Notes: generated by a model not told the origin, from the letters alone. Positions 25,901 through 35,107 are shown, counted from the first letter of the stretch. The stretch is 64,000 bases of DNA from Streptomyces virginiae (GCF_000720455.1 NZ_JOAK01000006.1:62001-126000); one strand, 5' to 3'. Translations and numbers: made by a program.

Positions 25901-26876
25901 CTTCGGTGGGGCCGTAGGTGTTCCAGACCTCGCGGCCCTCGGTGACCAGCCGCTGGGTCAGTTCGGGCGGGCAGGCCTCGCCGCCGAAGATGAGCAGCCG
26001 GACCTCGCCGAGGGCTTCGGGCTCCCACAGGGCGGCCAGGGTGGGGACCGTGGAGACGACGGTGATCTCCTGTTCGACCAGCCAGGGGCCGAGGTCGGCG
26101 CCGCTGCGGACCTGGCTGCGCGGGACGGGCACGAGGCAGGCGCCGTAGCGCCAGGCCAGCCACATCTCTTCGCAGGAGGCGTCGAAGGCGACGGACAGGC
26201 CGGCCATGACCCGGTCGCCGGGTCCGATCGGTTCCTCGGCGAGGAAGAGCGCGGCTTCGGCGTCGACGAAGGCGGCGGCGCTGCGGTGGGTGACGGCGAC
26301 GCCCTTGGGCTTGCCGGTGGAGCCGGAGGTGAAGATGATCCACGCGTCGTGGTCGGGGGTGGGGCGGGCGGAGCGGTCGCCGCCGGGGCCGATGGCGCCC
26401 CTGACGTCGATGTGCGGTCCGGCGCCGACCACGGCCCGTACTCCGGCCTCGCCGAAGACGAGGTCGGCGCGTTCGTCCGGGTCCTCGGCGTCGACGGGCA
26501 CGTAGGCGGCGCCCGCGGCGAGGACGGCGAGGATCGCCACGTACAGCTCGTTGGTGCCGGAGGGGACGCGTACGCCGACCCGGTCGCCGGCGCCGATCCC
26601 GGCGGCGGCGAGGGCGCGGCGGCCGCGGTCGACCTCGGCGGCCAGGGCGCGGTAGGTGAGGCGGGTGGTGCCGTCGTCGAGGGCGGGTTCGTCGGGGTGG
26701 GCCCGTACGGAGGCTTCGAGGATGTCGACGAGGGTGCGGGGCGGGGCTGCGGGCCCGGCGGTGAAACGGGCGGCCTTGCCGGTCTCCTCGTGCGTTGCCG
26801 TTGCTCCGTCGGTGGCCTTGTAGGTGCCTCGGTCGTCGAGGAGAGCGAGTTCAGTGCGTTCGGGTGTGGCTGGCAT
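22938..26876 (-). CDS. pls: Pls/PosA-family poly-amino-acid synthetase (poly-L-lysine synthetase-like)
   Basis: A 1312-residue membrane NRPS with the layout of epsilon-poly-L-lysine synthetase. Adenylation domain at about 45-515 (A3 FTSGSTGKPKG at 183-193, A4 FDASCEEM near 231, A5 NTYGPTEAT near 319, A10 TSGKVDR with Lys508). Carrier domain with phosphopantetheine site GGNSL (Ser563). Then six transmembrane helices in three pairs separate three tandem soluble hexapeptide-repeat-like domains (GRGCAVEAEVDLSG, GRGAEVSTVLALPS, GRGVWCESYWLPETD). There is no condensation or thioesterase domain; in this family the C-terminal domains make the isopeptide bonds. The hand-read specificity code D-A-E-S-I-G-T-V-V-K resembles lysine codes. 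ATG 26876 chosen; 26915 is possible. Confidence 0.92.
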   Translation of the reverse strand: MPATPERTELALLDDRGTYKATDGATATHEETGKAARFTAGPAAPPRTLVDILEASVRAHPDEPALDDGTTRLTYRALAAEVDRGRRALAAAGIGAGDRVGVRVPSGTNELYVAILAVLAAGAAYVPVDAEDPDERADLVFGEAGVRAVVGAGPHIDVRGAIGPGGDRSARPTPDHDAWIIFTSGSTGKPKGVAVTHRSAAAFVDAEAALFLAEEPIGPGDRVMAGLSVAFDASCEEMWLAWRYGACLVPVPRSQVRSGADLGPWLVEQEITVVSTVPTLAALWEPEALGEVRLLIFGGEACPPELTQRLVTEGREVWNTYGPTEATVVACAALLTGGEPVRIGLPLGGWELAVVDGAGDPVPMGGSGELVIGGVGLARYLDPDKDAEKYAPLASLGWQRAYRSGDLVRAEPEGLVFLGRADEQIKLGGRRIELGEVDAALQALPHVAGAAAAVRTARSGNQLLVGYLVTQDGWDRAAAVERLRAELPAALVPLLAPVTELPTRTSGKVDRDALPWPLPGLETAGPSEELHGTEAWLAEQWREILGAAVTSASDDFFAIGGNSLAAAQLTTRLRTRYPSAAVLDIYQQPTLRKLARRLEKSVPDAGTARPVAPVPLRSQAVQSLLLLPLLTVLGLRWTVALLALGNVLHWFGPYPWAPSASWWLVASGAVMLFSPPGRLAIAAGGARLLLRGVQAGRHPRGGSVHLRLWTAERLAEYAGATSLTGSWLERYARALGAKVGPEVDLYALPPVTGMLKLGRGCAVEAEVDLSGHWLDGDQLEIGPVRIGAGAVVGTRSVLFPGARIGKRAEVAPGSAVVGTVPTGQRWAGAPARKLGKAKRNWPGERPPRAVHWRAMYGTTGFCLTVLPVLATVPALLVLSRFVPADAGLVDALRGALVAVVPAALAFGLAYALLLLVSVRLLSLGLRAGNHPTHSRTGWQAWTVTQLMDLARETLFPLYAGLITPVWLRLLGMKIGRGAEVSTVLALPSLTTVGEGAFLADDTLTAPFELGGGWVRIGHSAIGRRAFLGNSGMAAPGRTVPDDGLVGVLSAAPKKAKKGSSYLGLPPVKLPRSAADADHSRTYDPPAHLLWARGLVELCRLLPVFCSAALAVLAVAALCALTAWSGLGVWGAALLSGAVLLAAGTAACCAAVTAKWLLVGRHRPGEHPLWSGFVWRNELADTFVEVLAVPWLAGSVPGTPLMALWLRGLGARIGRGVWCESYWLPETDLVTLGDGVSVNRGCVLQTHLFHDRILRTDTVILREGATLGPGGIVLPGSTVGARSTLGPASLVMAGESVPADTRWLGNPIEAWRS

Positions 26877-27070
26877 CGGCCCTCGCGTGTCGTTCCGGCA
26901 AATGGTCCGGTTCATCGGCTGAGACCTGATTCACCCCGTTTGTTCCGGTCTGTAGCCGAACAACCCACCAGCCTAGTGCGCGGTCAAGGATTTTCTCGTT
27001 GAAGCTTCGGGTGTGGCCGGTTGGCGACGTTTCGCGGGCCGCCCTGGACCGGGGGCGTCCGGTTCTCGGT

Positions 27071-27553
27071 TCAGTTCTCGACCGTGTAGCGGATCCGAGC
27101 CCACAGCGGCAGGGCGAACCAGCACAGGAGGTACCAGGCCAGCACCCCCGCCACCAGCCACGGAACGAGGGCGTCGTGGGTGGCCACCCGCAGGACGAGG
27201 AAGAGCGCCGCCGTGCACGTGGCCAGCAGCAGGACCAGGCCGGTGAAGGTCAGGCGCGAGGCCCAGGCCACGGCCTCGGGCTTGATCTGCCGGCCGGAGA
27301 CTATGCGGTGGAAGGCGACGGGTCCGATGAGCGCGCCGGTTGCCAGGGAGCCGAGGACGATGGTGACGATGTAGATGGTCTGGTCCGTCTGGGGGAGCTC
27401 GTGGAAGAGGGGCGTGAAGACCACGGTGAGGAGGAAACCGAAGAGGATCTGCACGCCCGTCTGGGCGACGCGGATCTCCTGGATCAGCTCCTGCCACTGC
27501 CGGTCGGCGCGCTCCTGCGTGCTCTCGTCGCGTCCCTCGGTGGTGCCCGTCAT
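27071..27553 (-). CDS. DUF6328 family four-helix membrane protein
   Basis: A 160-residue integral membrane protein. After a soluble N-terminus (about 1-30) come four hydrophobic helices at about 37-57 (VQILFGFLLTVVFTPLF), 64-86, 103-128 and 133-155. The loop HELPQTDQTIYIVT and HRIVSGRQIKPE are typical of DUF6328, a family of unknown function found in actinomycetes. ATG 27553 is well placed behind GGGAG. It lies 61 bp downstream of a HAD phosphatase on the same strand and may share its transcript. Confidence 0.82.
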   Translation of the reverse strand: MTGTTEGRDESTQERADRQWQELIQEIRVAQTGVQILFGFLLTVVFTPLFHELPQTDQTIYIVTIVLGSLATGALIGPVAFHRIVSGRQIKPEAVAWASRLTFTGLVLLLATCTAALFLVLRVATHDALVPWLVAGVLAWYLLCWFALPLWARIRYTVEN

Positions 27554-27614
27554 GCTTTCTCCCTTGTTTTCGTGTGGCCCGGGGCGCCCCGCCCCGGCGC
27601 ACCGGCCGGAGTCA

Positions 27615-28295
27615 CTACTTCCCACCTTCGCCCGACCCGTCGGCGAAGGGGCTGTCGTCGAGGCCGGCCAGCAGGTCCGCCGGGTGCCGGTAGACGGCGC
27701 GCGCCCCGGCCTCCTCCAGGTCCCGCCGGGGGATCCCGCCGCTGAGCAGTCCCACGCAGACCACGTCGGCCCGTGTCGCGGCCTTCATGTCCCAGACGGT
27801 GTCGCCCACGAACACGGCGTCCCGCGCGGCCGCGCCGGCGAGTTCGAGGGCATGGTGCACCGGATCGGGCGCCGGCTTGCCCCGGCTGACGTCGTCGGAA
27901 CTTGCGGTCGCGGTGATGGCGTCGTCGGCGCCGATGGCGCCCCTCAGCGCGGTGAGTTCGGCCTCGCTCGCGGACGTGACCAGGACGACCCGCCAGCCCC
28001 GGCGGTCGAGCTCGCGCAACAGGTCGGCGGCGCGGTCGAGACCGGGCAGCCGGTCGAACCAGGTGGCGTACAGCGTGTCGTGGGCCGCGGTGAGCCGCTC
28101 GTCCCCGCCGCGGTCGCGGTCGTCCCCCAGCAGGTGGGCGAGGAGGTCCTCGCCCGGCAGGCCGATGGCGCGGTGGATGTCGTGCATCGCCACGTCGTGG
28201 CCCGCCTGCCGGAGTGCCTCCCACCAGCACGTGACGTGCAGGTGGTTGGTGTCGGCGAGGGTCCCGTCGACATCGAACAGAGCGGCGCGGTTCAT
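27615..28295 (-). CDS. HAD-superfamily phosphatase (phosphoglycolate phosphatase-like)
   Basis: A 226-residue hydrolase with all four HAD motifs: FDVDGTLADT (nucleophile Asp8, acid Asp10), VTSASE (motif II), Lys in SRGKPAPDP (motif III) and FVGDTVWDMKAA (motif IV). The cap after the first motif is helical (subclass I), like phosphoglycolate phosphatase or beta-phosphoglucomutase. ATG 28295 follows GGGAGGCGG. It is divergent from the nucleotidyltransferase operon and upstream of the DUF6328 gene. The substrate is unknown. Confidence 0.88.
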   Translation of the reverse strand: MNRAALFDVDGTLADTNHLHVTCWWEALRQAGHDVAMHDIHRAIGLPGEDLLAHLLGDDRDRGGDERLTAAHDTLYATWFDRLPGLDRAADLLRELDRRGWRVVLVTSASEAELTALRGAIGADDAITATASSDDVSRGKPAPDPVHHALELAGAAARDAVFVGDTVWDMKAATRADVVCVGLLSGGIPRRDLEEAGARAVYRHPADLLAGLDDSPFADGSGEGGK

Positions 28296-28495
28296 CTTCC
28301 GCCTCCCTACGGATCGGTGGCCGGGACCGTGCGGGGACGTCGGTGCCCCCGCCTCGTACGGCGCCTACCCCAGGCGTCCCCGGCCACTCGCCCGGGCCCC
28401 GCGCCGGGGTTTCGGCGGCGTCGGACGGGTTAGGTGCCTGCCGTCAGCGCGCGGATCCCGGCCCGTCCTGCCGGATCGAACGAGCGAGGTCCTCC

Positions 28496-29149
28496 GTGAA
28501 CAAGCCTCCGGCCGACGCCTCCGGCGGGGTCCCTCCCGCGGAGGCCCTGAGTCCGCCCACCATGACCGACGGCCGGCTCCCCGAGGACCACACCCAGGCG
28601 ATCCTGCAGGTCACCAAACGTGTCGCGGCGCTGCTGAAGCAGTCGGGGCAGCCGTTCGCGCTCGCCGGCAGCGTGGCCGCCTTCGCCCACGGCGTCCCGG
28701 CCCGGTTCCAGCACGACACGGACTTCTGCATGCGCCGCGAGGACGCCGACGCGGCGATCGAGGCACTGGAGGCCGGCGGCATCGAGATGCGCCGGGCCGC
28801 GGAGGACTGGCTGGTCAAAGGCCGTACGGGCGGGGAGGAGATCGACCTGATCTTCGAGCTCGCCCGGCGGCCGGTCAGTACGGAGCTGCTGGAGCGGGCA
28901 CCGGTGAAGTCGGTGGACTCGGTGTGGATGCCGGTCCTCTCCCCCACCGACCTGATGGACAGCCTCCTCGCCGCCCTGTCCGAGCACTACTGCGACTTCG
29001 GAGACCTGCTGCCGATGGCCCGGATGCTGCGCGAGCAGATCGACTGGGGCCGGCTGGACGGCGTACACCGGGACTCCCCGCTGCCCGACGCCTTCCTGTA
29101 CCTCCTCGACCGGCTCCGGGTCATCGACCGGGGGAAGGGGACCTCATGA
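28496..29149 (+). CDS. Nucleotidyltransferase-fold protein
   Basis: A 217-residue soluble protein of the pol-beta-like nucleotidyltransferase fold. Core motif: LAGSVAAFAHG followed by FQHDTDFCM (GS then DxD) at about 57-80, and a third acidic strand EEIDLIFEL at about 120. This resembles AbiEii/MNT-like or aminoglycoside-type NTases, which transfer NMP to a protein, RNA or small molecule. The start is GTG 28496 behind GAGGT; an ATG 22 codons in (28562) is an alternative. It is the first gene of a tightly coupled operon: its stop overlaps the next start (ATGA at 29146-29149). A weak GTTT-N14-GGGTTA sequence (28409-28432) upstream may be a stress promoter. Confidence 0.75.
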   Translation: MNKPPADASGGVPPAEALSPPTMTDGRLPEDHTQAILQVTKRVAALLKQSGQPFALAGSVAAFAHGVPARFQHDTDFCMRREDADAAIEALEAGGIEMRRAAEDWLVKGRTGGEEIDLIFELARRPVSTELLERAPVKSVDSVWMPVLSPTDLMDSLLAALSEHYCDFGDLLPMARMLREQIDWGRLDGVHRDSPLPDAFLYLLDRLRVIDRGKGTS

Positions 29150-29400
29150 CTTCCGTCGAGAACTTCGACTACCGCGTGGAGCACCTGCGCGACCGCCTGG
29201 CGCGCGAGGACATCGCCGAGCTGGGCGTACGCGTGGAGGCGCGCGGCGCGTGGGTGATGGTCTGGGGCGTCGTCAACGACGCCGCTTCCCGGGCGGCCGT
29301 GCTGCGGATCGTCGCGGAGGAACTGCAGGGCGTGCCCTGGCACGAGGACCTGACCGTGCACCGGGTCGGGCCGCCCGGAGCGGCGGAGGTGCTGTCGTGA
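29146..29400 (+). CDS. Small BON-like domain protein
   Basis: 84 residues, no signal peptide. The alpha-beta pattern LRDRLAREDIAELGVRVEAR, AWVMVWGVVNDAASRAAV and WHEDLTVHRV fits a BON-type fold, in which a short helix precedes strands carrying a G-V turn. BON domains usually bind phospholipids or act as interaction modules. It overlaps the nucleotidyltransferase upstream by 4 bp (ATGA) and the metallophosphoesterase downstream by 4 bp (GTGA), so all three should be translationally coupled. Assignment of the fold is tentative. Confidence 0.7.
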   Translation: MTSVENFDYRVEHLRDRLAREDIAELGVRVEARGAWVMVWGVVNDAASRAAVLRIVAEELQGVPWHEDLTVHRVGPPGAAEVLS

Positions 29401-30128
29401 TCCGCATCGCGGCCGTCGGGGACATCCACCTCGGACCGGACAGCGCCGGCTCCCTGCGGCCGGCCTTCGACACGCTCGGTGACTGCGCGGACATGCTGCT
29501 GCTGGCCGGTGACCTCACCCGGCACGGCACCCGCGAGGAGGCCCGGGTGGTGGCCGCCGAGGTCGCCGGACTGCCCGTGCCCGTGGTCGCCGTCCTCGGC
29601 AACCACGACTACCAGAGCGACACGCCGGACCTCGTGGCCCGTGAACTGGCGGAGGAAGGCGTCCACGTCCTGGAGGGTGACTGCGTCACCTTCGACATCC
29701 GGGGCGTCACCGTGGGGATCGCGGGGACGAAGGGCTTCGGCGGGGGTTTCGCGGGCCGCAGCGCCACGGAGTTCGGGGAACCGGAGATGAAGGCCTTCAT
29801 CCGGTACTCCCGGGCGTGCGCGGACGGGCTGGGCCGCACGCTGCGCGAGCTGGACGCCCGGGGCAGCGGACTGCGCGTGGCCCTCACCCACTTCTCGCCC
29901 GTACCGGACACCCTGGCAGGTGAACCGCTGGAGATCTACCCCTTCCTCGGCAGCTACCTGCTGGCGGAGGCCATCGACGGGGCCGGGGCGGACCTCGCGG
30001 TCCACGGGCACGCGCACCTCGGCACGGAACACGGAATGACGGGCGGCGGGGTGCGCGTACGCAACGTCGCCATGCCCGTCATCGACCGCGCCTTCGCCGT
30101 GTACCACCTCTCCCCGACATCCGGCTGA
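29397..30128 (+). CDS. Calcineurin-like metallophosphoesterase
   Basis: A 243-residue cytoplasmic phosphoesterase with the complete dimetal signature: GDIHLG near 9, GDLTRHG near 38, GNHDYQSD near 68, an ALTHFSP histidine near 160, and HGHAHLG near 202. The family cleaves phosphomonoesters, phosphodiesters or nucleotides, and the substrate cannot be read. The GTG start at 29397 overlaps the stop of the BON-like gene (GTGA). As the last gene of the NTase/BON/phosphoesterase operon it could reverse or process whatever the nucleotidyltransferase makes, which is inference. Confidence 0.88.
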   Translation: MIRIAAVGDIHLGPDSAGSLRPAFDTLGDCADMLLLAGDLTRHGTREEARVVAAEVAGLPVPVVAVLGNHDYQSDTPDLVARELAEEGVHVLEGDCVTFDIRGVTVGIAGTKGFGGGFAGRSATEFGEPEMKAFIRYSRACADGLGRTLRELDARGSGLRVALTHFSPVPDTLAGEPLEIYPFLGSYLLAEAIDGAGADLAVHGHAHLGTEHGMTGGGVRVRNVAMPVIDRAFAVYHLSPTSG

Positions 30129-30140
30129 GTGGCGCGGAAA

Positions 30141-30165
30141 GGGTCAGGGCGCCGCGATCGGGTAT
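30141..30165 (+). promoter_or_regulatory. SigB-type promoter upstream of the sigma-factor gene
   Basis: GGGT (30141-30144), 15 bases, then GGGTAT (30160-30165) fits the Streptomyces SigB-family consensus as I recall it (GNNT-N14-16-GGGTAY). It lies 71 bp before the sigma-factor ATG, suggesting autoregulation or control by a related stress sigma factor. Confidence 0.5.
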
Positions 30166-30236
30166 ATAACCGAACGGGAAACCCACGACGGCCCCGCTGC
30201 GCCCCGCGCAGCCCCCCGACCCGTCGGAGGAAACTG

Positions 30237-31163
30237 ATGACCCCCCTGCCCCGCGACACGGCGGACCCCGTCCCTACCGGACTCCGGGTGGACAGCATCG
30301 AGATTCCCGAGAACCCGCTGGCCGTCAGCACGGACGACGCCCGGAGCCTGTCCGTCGCGCTCTTCCACCGTCTGCGCTCCCTGGCCGAGGGCACTCCCGA
30401 GTACTCCTACGTCCGCAACACGCTGGTGGAGCTGAACCTCAGCCTGGTCAAGTACGCGGCCCGGCGCTTCCGCAACCGCAGCGAGCCCTTCGAGGACATC
30501 GTCCAGGTCGGCACCATCGGCCTGATCAAGGCCATCAACCGGTACGACGTCGAGCGAGGGGTCGAGTTCGCCACCTTCGCCGTGCCGACGATCACGGGCG
30601 AGATGAAGCGCTTCTTCCGGGACACCAGCTGGTCGGTGAAGGTACCTCGACGCCTTCAGGAGCTGCGCCTGGACATGGCGAAGTCCTGCGACGCGATGGA
30701 ACAGGACCTGGGCAGACGGCCGACCGACCACGAGCTCGCGGAGCACCTCGGCGTCAGCGACGACGCCCTCGCCGAAGGCCGGCAGGCCGCCAACTGCTAC
30801 GTCGCCGAATCCCTCAGCACCTCCGTCGGCCAGGACTCGGACGGCGGCTCCCTGCCGCGTTCTCTGGGCACGGAGGAGGAGGCGTACCAGCGCATCGAGG
30901 ACCTGGAGACGCTCAAGCCCCTCCTCGGCGCGCTCGGCGAACGCGACCGGCTGGTCCTCCAGCTGCGCTTCGGCGACGAGCTCACGCAGTCGCAGATCGG
31001 CGAGCGCCTCGGCATCTCGCAGATGCACGTGTCCAGGCTCCTGAGCCGGATCATGGCGAAGCTGCGCGCCGGGATGCTGGAGGACGCCCAGGAGGGCGAG
31101 GAGGAGACGCAGGGGCAGACGCATGCGCATGCCCGGGGGCAGGAGGACGACGCCGCGCACTGA
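30237..31163 (+). CDS. SigB/SigF-family RNA polymerase sigma factor
   Basis: A 308-residue group 3 sigma factor of the SigB/F/G type. Region 2 (about 60-130): LVKYAARRFRNRSEPFEDIV then GLIKAINRYDVERGVEFATF, the -10 recognition helix. Region 3 (about 140-200): WSVKVPRRLQELRLDMAK and RRPTDHELAEHLGVSDDAL. Region 4 (about 235-290): RDRLVLQLRFGDELTQSQIG and ISQMHVSRLLSRIMAKLR. It ends with an acidic, His/Gln-rich tail. ATG 30237 has GGAGG six bases upstream, which decides the start. Such factors direct general stress or sporulation genes and are held by RsbW-like anti-sigma factors; a candidate lies convergent at 31199 with its STAS partner. Confidence 0.93.
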   Translation: MTPLPRDTADPVPTGLRVDSIEIPENPLAVSTDDARSLSVALFHRLRSLAEGTPEYSYVRNTLVELNLSLVKYAARRFRNRSEPFEDIVQVGTIGLIKAINRYDVERGVEFATFAVPTITGEMKRFFRDTSWSVKVPRRLQELRLDMAKSCDAMEQDLGRRPTDHELAEHLGVSDDALAEGRQAANCYVAESLSTSVGQDSDGGSLPRSLGTEEEAYQRIEDLETLKPLLGALGERDRLVLQLRFGDELTQSQIGERLGISQMHVSRLLSRIMAKLRAGMLEDAQEGEEETQGQTHAHARGQEDDAAH

Positions 31164-31198
31164 GGGCCGCCGAGCGGCACGGGCCCTCGTGGGGTGTG

Positions 31199-31642
31199 TC
31201 AGGAAACGGGCTGCGGTCCCCGGACGTCCGGGGACCGCAGTGGCGAGTCGATCTCGGCCCACACGCACTTTCCGCCCGCGAGGGGCATGGTGCCCCAGCG
31301 CCGGGCGATCCGCTCCACGATGAGCAGTCCGTAGCCGCCCGGGCGGGCCGGATCCGGACGTGAGCGCGGGGTGGGGGCGGCGGGGTTGCCGTCGGTGACC
31401 TCGACGCGCAGCCGGTCGTCCGTGCACTCCAGCAGCAGCGTGTGCGGCCCGCCCGCGTGCAGGCAGGCGTTGGCCACCACCTCGGAGACCAGCAGCAGGA
31501 CGTCCTCCGCGTCGTCGCGGGCGCCCGGCATCCACTTCCAGTCGATCAGGGCGGCACGGGTGAAGTCACGGCAGCGGGTGACGACGTCCGTCATGCCCGT
31601 CAGCCGGAGGCTCCGCCTCCGGTCGAGTGGCCGTGGCTCCAT
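31199..31642 (-). CDS. RsbW-like HATPase anti-sigma factor / ATP-binding regulator
   Basis: A 147-residue GHKL ATPase of the RsbW/SpoIIAB-like group. N box: DVLLLVSEVVANACLHAGG; G1: VEVTDGN; G2: GGYGLLIVERIARRWG. Known members bind a sigma factor and phosphorylate a STAS antagonist. The start ATG 31642 sits behind GGGAGGA; GTG 31660 is a weaker alternative. It follows the STAS gene by 14 bp on the same strand, forming an antagonist/anti-sigma operon, and converges on the SigB-family gene. Its final codons are built from a 30-bp perfect palindrome (31211-31240), so its C-terminal sequence (PLRSPDVRGPQPVS) is partly dictated by a hairpin. Confidence 0.88.
   Translation of the reverse strand: MEPRPLDRRRSLRLTGMTDVVTRCRDFTRAALIDWKWMPGARDDAEDVLLLVSEVVANACLHAGGPHTLLLECTDDRLRVEVTDGNPAAPTPRSRPDPARPGGYGLLIVERIARRWGTMPLAGGKCVWAEIDSPLRSPDVRGPQPVS
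31211..31240. terminator. 30-bp perfect palindrome at convergent gene ends
   Basis: CTGCGGTCCCCGGAC (31211-31225) is immediately followed by its exact reverse complement (31226-31240). It lies inside the last codons of the minus-strand anti-sigma gene and 47 bp after the stop of the convergent sigma-factor gene. As RNA it would form a long stem from either strand and is probably a bidirectional terminator, at least for the sigma-factor transcript. Confidence 0.65.
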
Positions 31643-31656
31643 GGCGCGTTCCTCCC

Positions 31657-32025
31657 TCACGCGTGCCGCGGCTCGGCCAGAGCGTGCGCCACGTCGGGGT
31701 GTACGGGGAAGATCCCGTCCGCACCGGTGATGCGGAACATTCGGGCGACGGGTGGGCGCAGCCCGGCCAGCGCGATGCTGCCGCCCTCCTCCCGCAGCGA
31801 GAGCCGGCTGTGCAGGAGCACGTTCAGACCCGTGGAATCGCAGAACCGCAGCCCGGAGAAGTCCACCAGCAGCCTGCGGGCGCCGCCGTCGACGGCCGCG
31901 GCGAGTGCCTCGCGCAGGGGTTCGGCCGTGTCGTGGTCCAGCTCTCCGGTCAGGGTGAAGACGAGCACGTCGCCCTCGGACCGCACCTCCAAGGCGAATC
32001 GCTCACCGTCCGCCGGCGGGGCCAT
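31657..32025 (-). CDS. STAS-domain anti-sigma factor antagonist
   Basis: 122 residues, a stand-alone STAS domain of the SpoIIAA/RsbV type. Seen: VLVFTLTGELDHDTAEPL, then RRLLVDFSGLRFCDSTGLNVLL, where the Ser of DSTG is the usual phosphorylation site, and GSIALAGLRPPVARMFRITG. In partner switching the unphosphorylated form binds the anti-sigma factor and frees the sigma factor; SpoIIE-type phosphatases such as those at 7229, 13241 and 53301 reactivate it. ATG 32025 is chosen because GAGGTGG lies six bases upstream; ATG 32067 would add 14 residues. It is first in an operon with the HATPase gene. Confidence 0.9.
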   Translation of the reverse strand: MAPPADGERFALEVRSEGDVLVFTLTGELDHDTAEPLREALAAAVDGGARRLLVDFSGLRFCDSTGLNVLLHSRLSLREEGGSIALAGLRPPVARMFRITGADGIFPVHPDVAHALAEPRHA

Positions 32026-32201
32026 CGGGAACCACCTCTTCCCAGTGCGCAGGTACGTGAAGGCCATCGTCCTGCTGCCCTCCGCGCATCGCGACCGGTG
32101 GTGGCCGCGTTCGCCGAGGTCGTTCCGGCGTCGCTTCGCCAGGTTCTGCACGGCGCCTACCCCGGCATACGGGACGTCAATCCAGGGCCGGCGGCCCCGC
32201 G

Positions 32202-32612
32202 TCAGGCGCAGTCCGGGCACAGCCCCCGGTAGGTGATGTCGGCGCCTGCGACGGCGAAACCGAAGCGTTGCGCCGCGGGCAGCACCGCCAGCGGGTCGCC
32301 GTCCGGGTGAACGTCGCGGATGAGGCCGCAGCCGGAGCACACCAGGTGCTGGTGCGGGTGGTGCGCGTTGGGGTCGTAGCGCTTCGCGCGGCCGTCGGTG
32401 GTGACCTCCACGACCTCTCCGAGGGCCACGAGTTCACCCAGGGCGTTGTAGACCGTGGCCCGGGATATCTCCGGGAGCCGCCGGACCGCGCGGGCGTGCA
32501 CCTCGTCGGCGGTCAGGTGCACGTGATCACCGTCGAGGACCTCGGCGACGACCCGCCGCTGGGACGTCAGCCGCCAGCCACGCCCCCGCAGCCGCTCCAG
32601 CAGGTCACTCAT
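32202..32612 (-). CDS. furA: Fur-family peroxide/iron regulator (CatR/FurA-like)
   Basis: A 136-residue metalloregulator. Winged-helix part: RLTSQRRVVAEVL, LTADEVHARAVRRLPEISRATVYNALGEL. Dimer/metal part: HHPHQHLVCSGCGLIRDV, with CSGC and the C-terminal CPDC as structural zinc ligands and the HHPHQH cluster as the regulatory site. Its divergent position next to katG identifies it as a CatR/FurA-type peroxide-sensing repressor of the catalase-peroxidase and of itself. ATG 32612 has GGGGGGAG six bases upstream; an ATG at 32699 would add 29 basic residues and lacks a ribosome site. A promoter pair with a shared operator is visible at 32701-32747. Confidence 0.92.
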   Translation of the reverse strand: MSDLLERLRGRGWRLTSQRRVVAEVLDGDHVHLTADEVHARAVRRLPEISRATVYNALGELVALGEVVEVTTDGRAKRYDPNAHHPHQHLVCSGCGLIRDVHPDGDPLAVLPAAQRFGFAVAGADITYRGLCPDCA

Positions 32613-32700
32613 ACCGGCTCCCCCCGTCAGGTTCCGGGCTGCCCGCAGCGTGCGTCGGCGGGCTGCCCGGATCCGATCGAATATGGGCTTGGTGCTCATC

Positions 32701-32728
32701 TTGACTTGGACTGGGTCCATCGTAGGAT
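32701..32728 (+). promoter_or_regulatory. katG promoter with operator in the spacer
   Basis: TTGACT (32701-32706), a 16-bp spacer and TAGGAT (32723-32728) form a strong vegetative promoter about 100 bp before katG. An inverted repeat TGGAC-TGG-GTCCA (32707-32719) fills the spacer, exactly where a repressor would block RNA polymerase; the adjacent Fur-family gene supplies the obvious candidate. Confidence 0.65.
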
Positions 32729-32747
32729 CGGTTCCGTTGATAACCAA
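32719..32747 (-). promoter_or_regulatory. furA promoter overlapping the katG promoter
   Basis: Reading the minus strand, TTGGTT (plus-strand 32742-32747), 17 bases, then TACGAT (plus-strand 32719-32724). Its -10 box interlocks with the katG -10 box and abuts the inverted repeat at 32707-32719, so one operator would cover both promoters. It leaves an untranslated leader of about 100 nt before ATG 32612. Confidence 0.5.
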
Positions 32748-32794
32748 GAGGCAGGAAGACTCCCGGGCGACGGGAGTACGGGACGGCGATCTGA

Positions 32795-35044
<2,250 letters not shown>

Positions 35045-35056
35045 TCCCGTCGGTCC

Positions 35057-35090
35057 GGGCCGGTCGGCGCCATACGGTGCCGGCCGGCCC
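35057..35090. terminator. katG terminator hairpin
   Basis: A 15-bp stem (35057-35071 with 35076-35090, two G-T/G-U pairs) around a 4-base ATAC loop, 12 bp after the katG stop and 17 bp before the end of the convergent PaaX gene. It probably terminates both. Confidence 0.75.
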
Positions 35091-35107
35091 GGCCGCGTTC
35101 GCGGGGA

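Noticed and set aside
22840..26343. 1167-codon frame overlapping the Pls-like gene on the same strand
   Set aside because: Its translation is Arg/Pro/Ala low-complexity, while the other frame has all NRPS core motifs and membrane helices.
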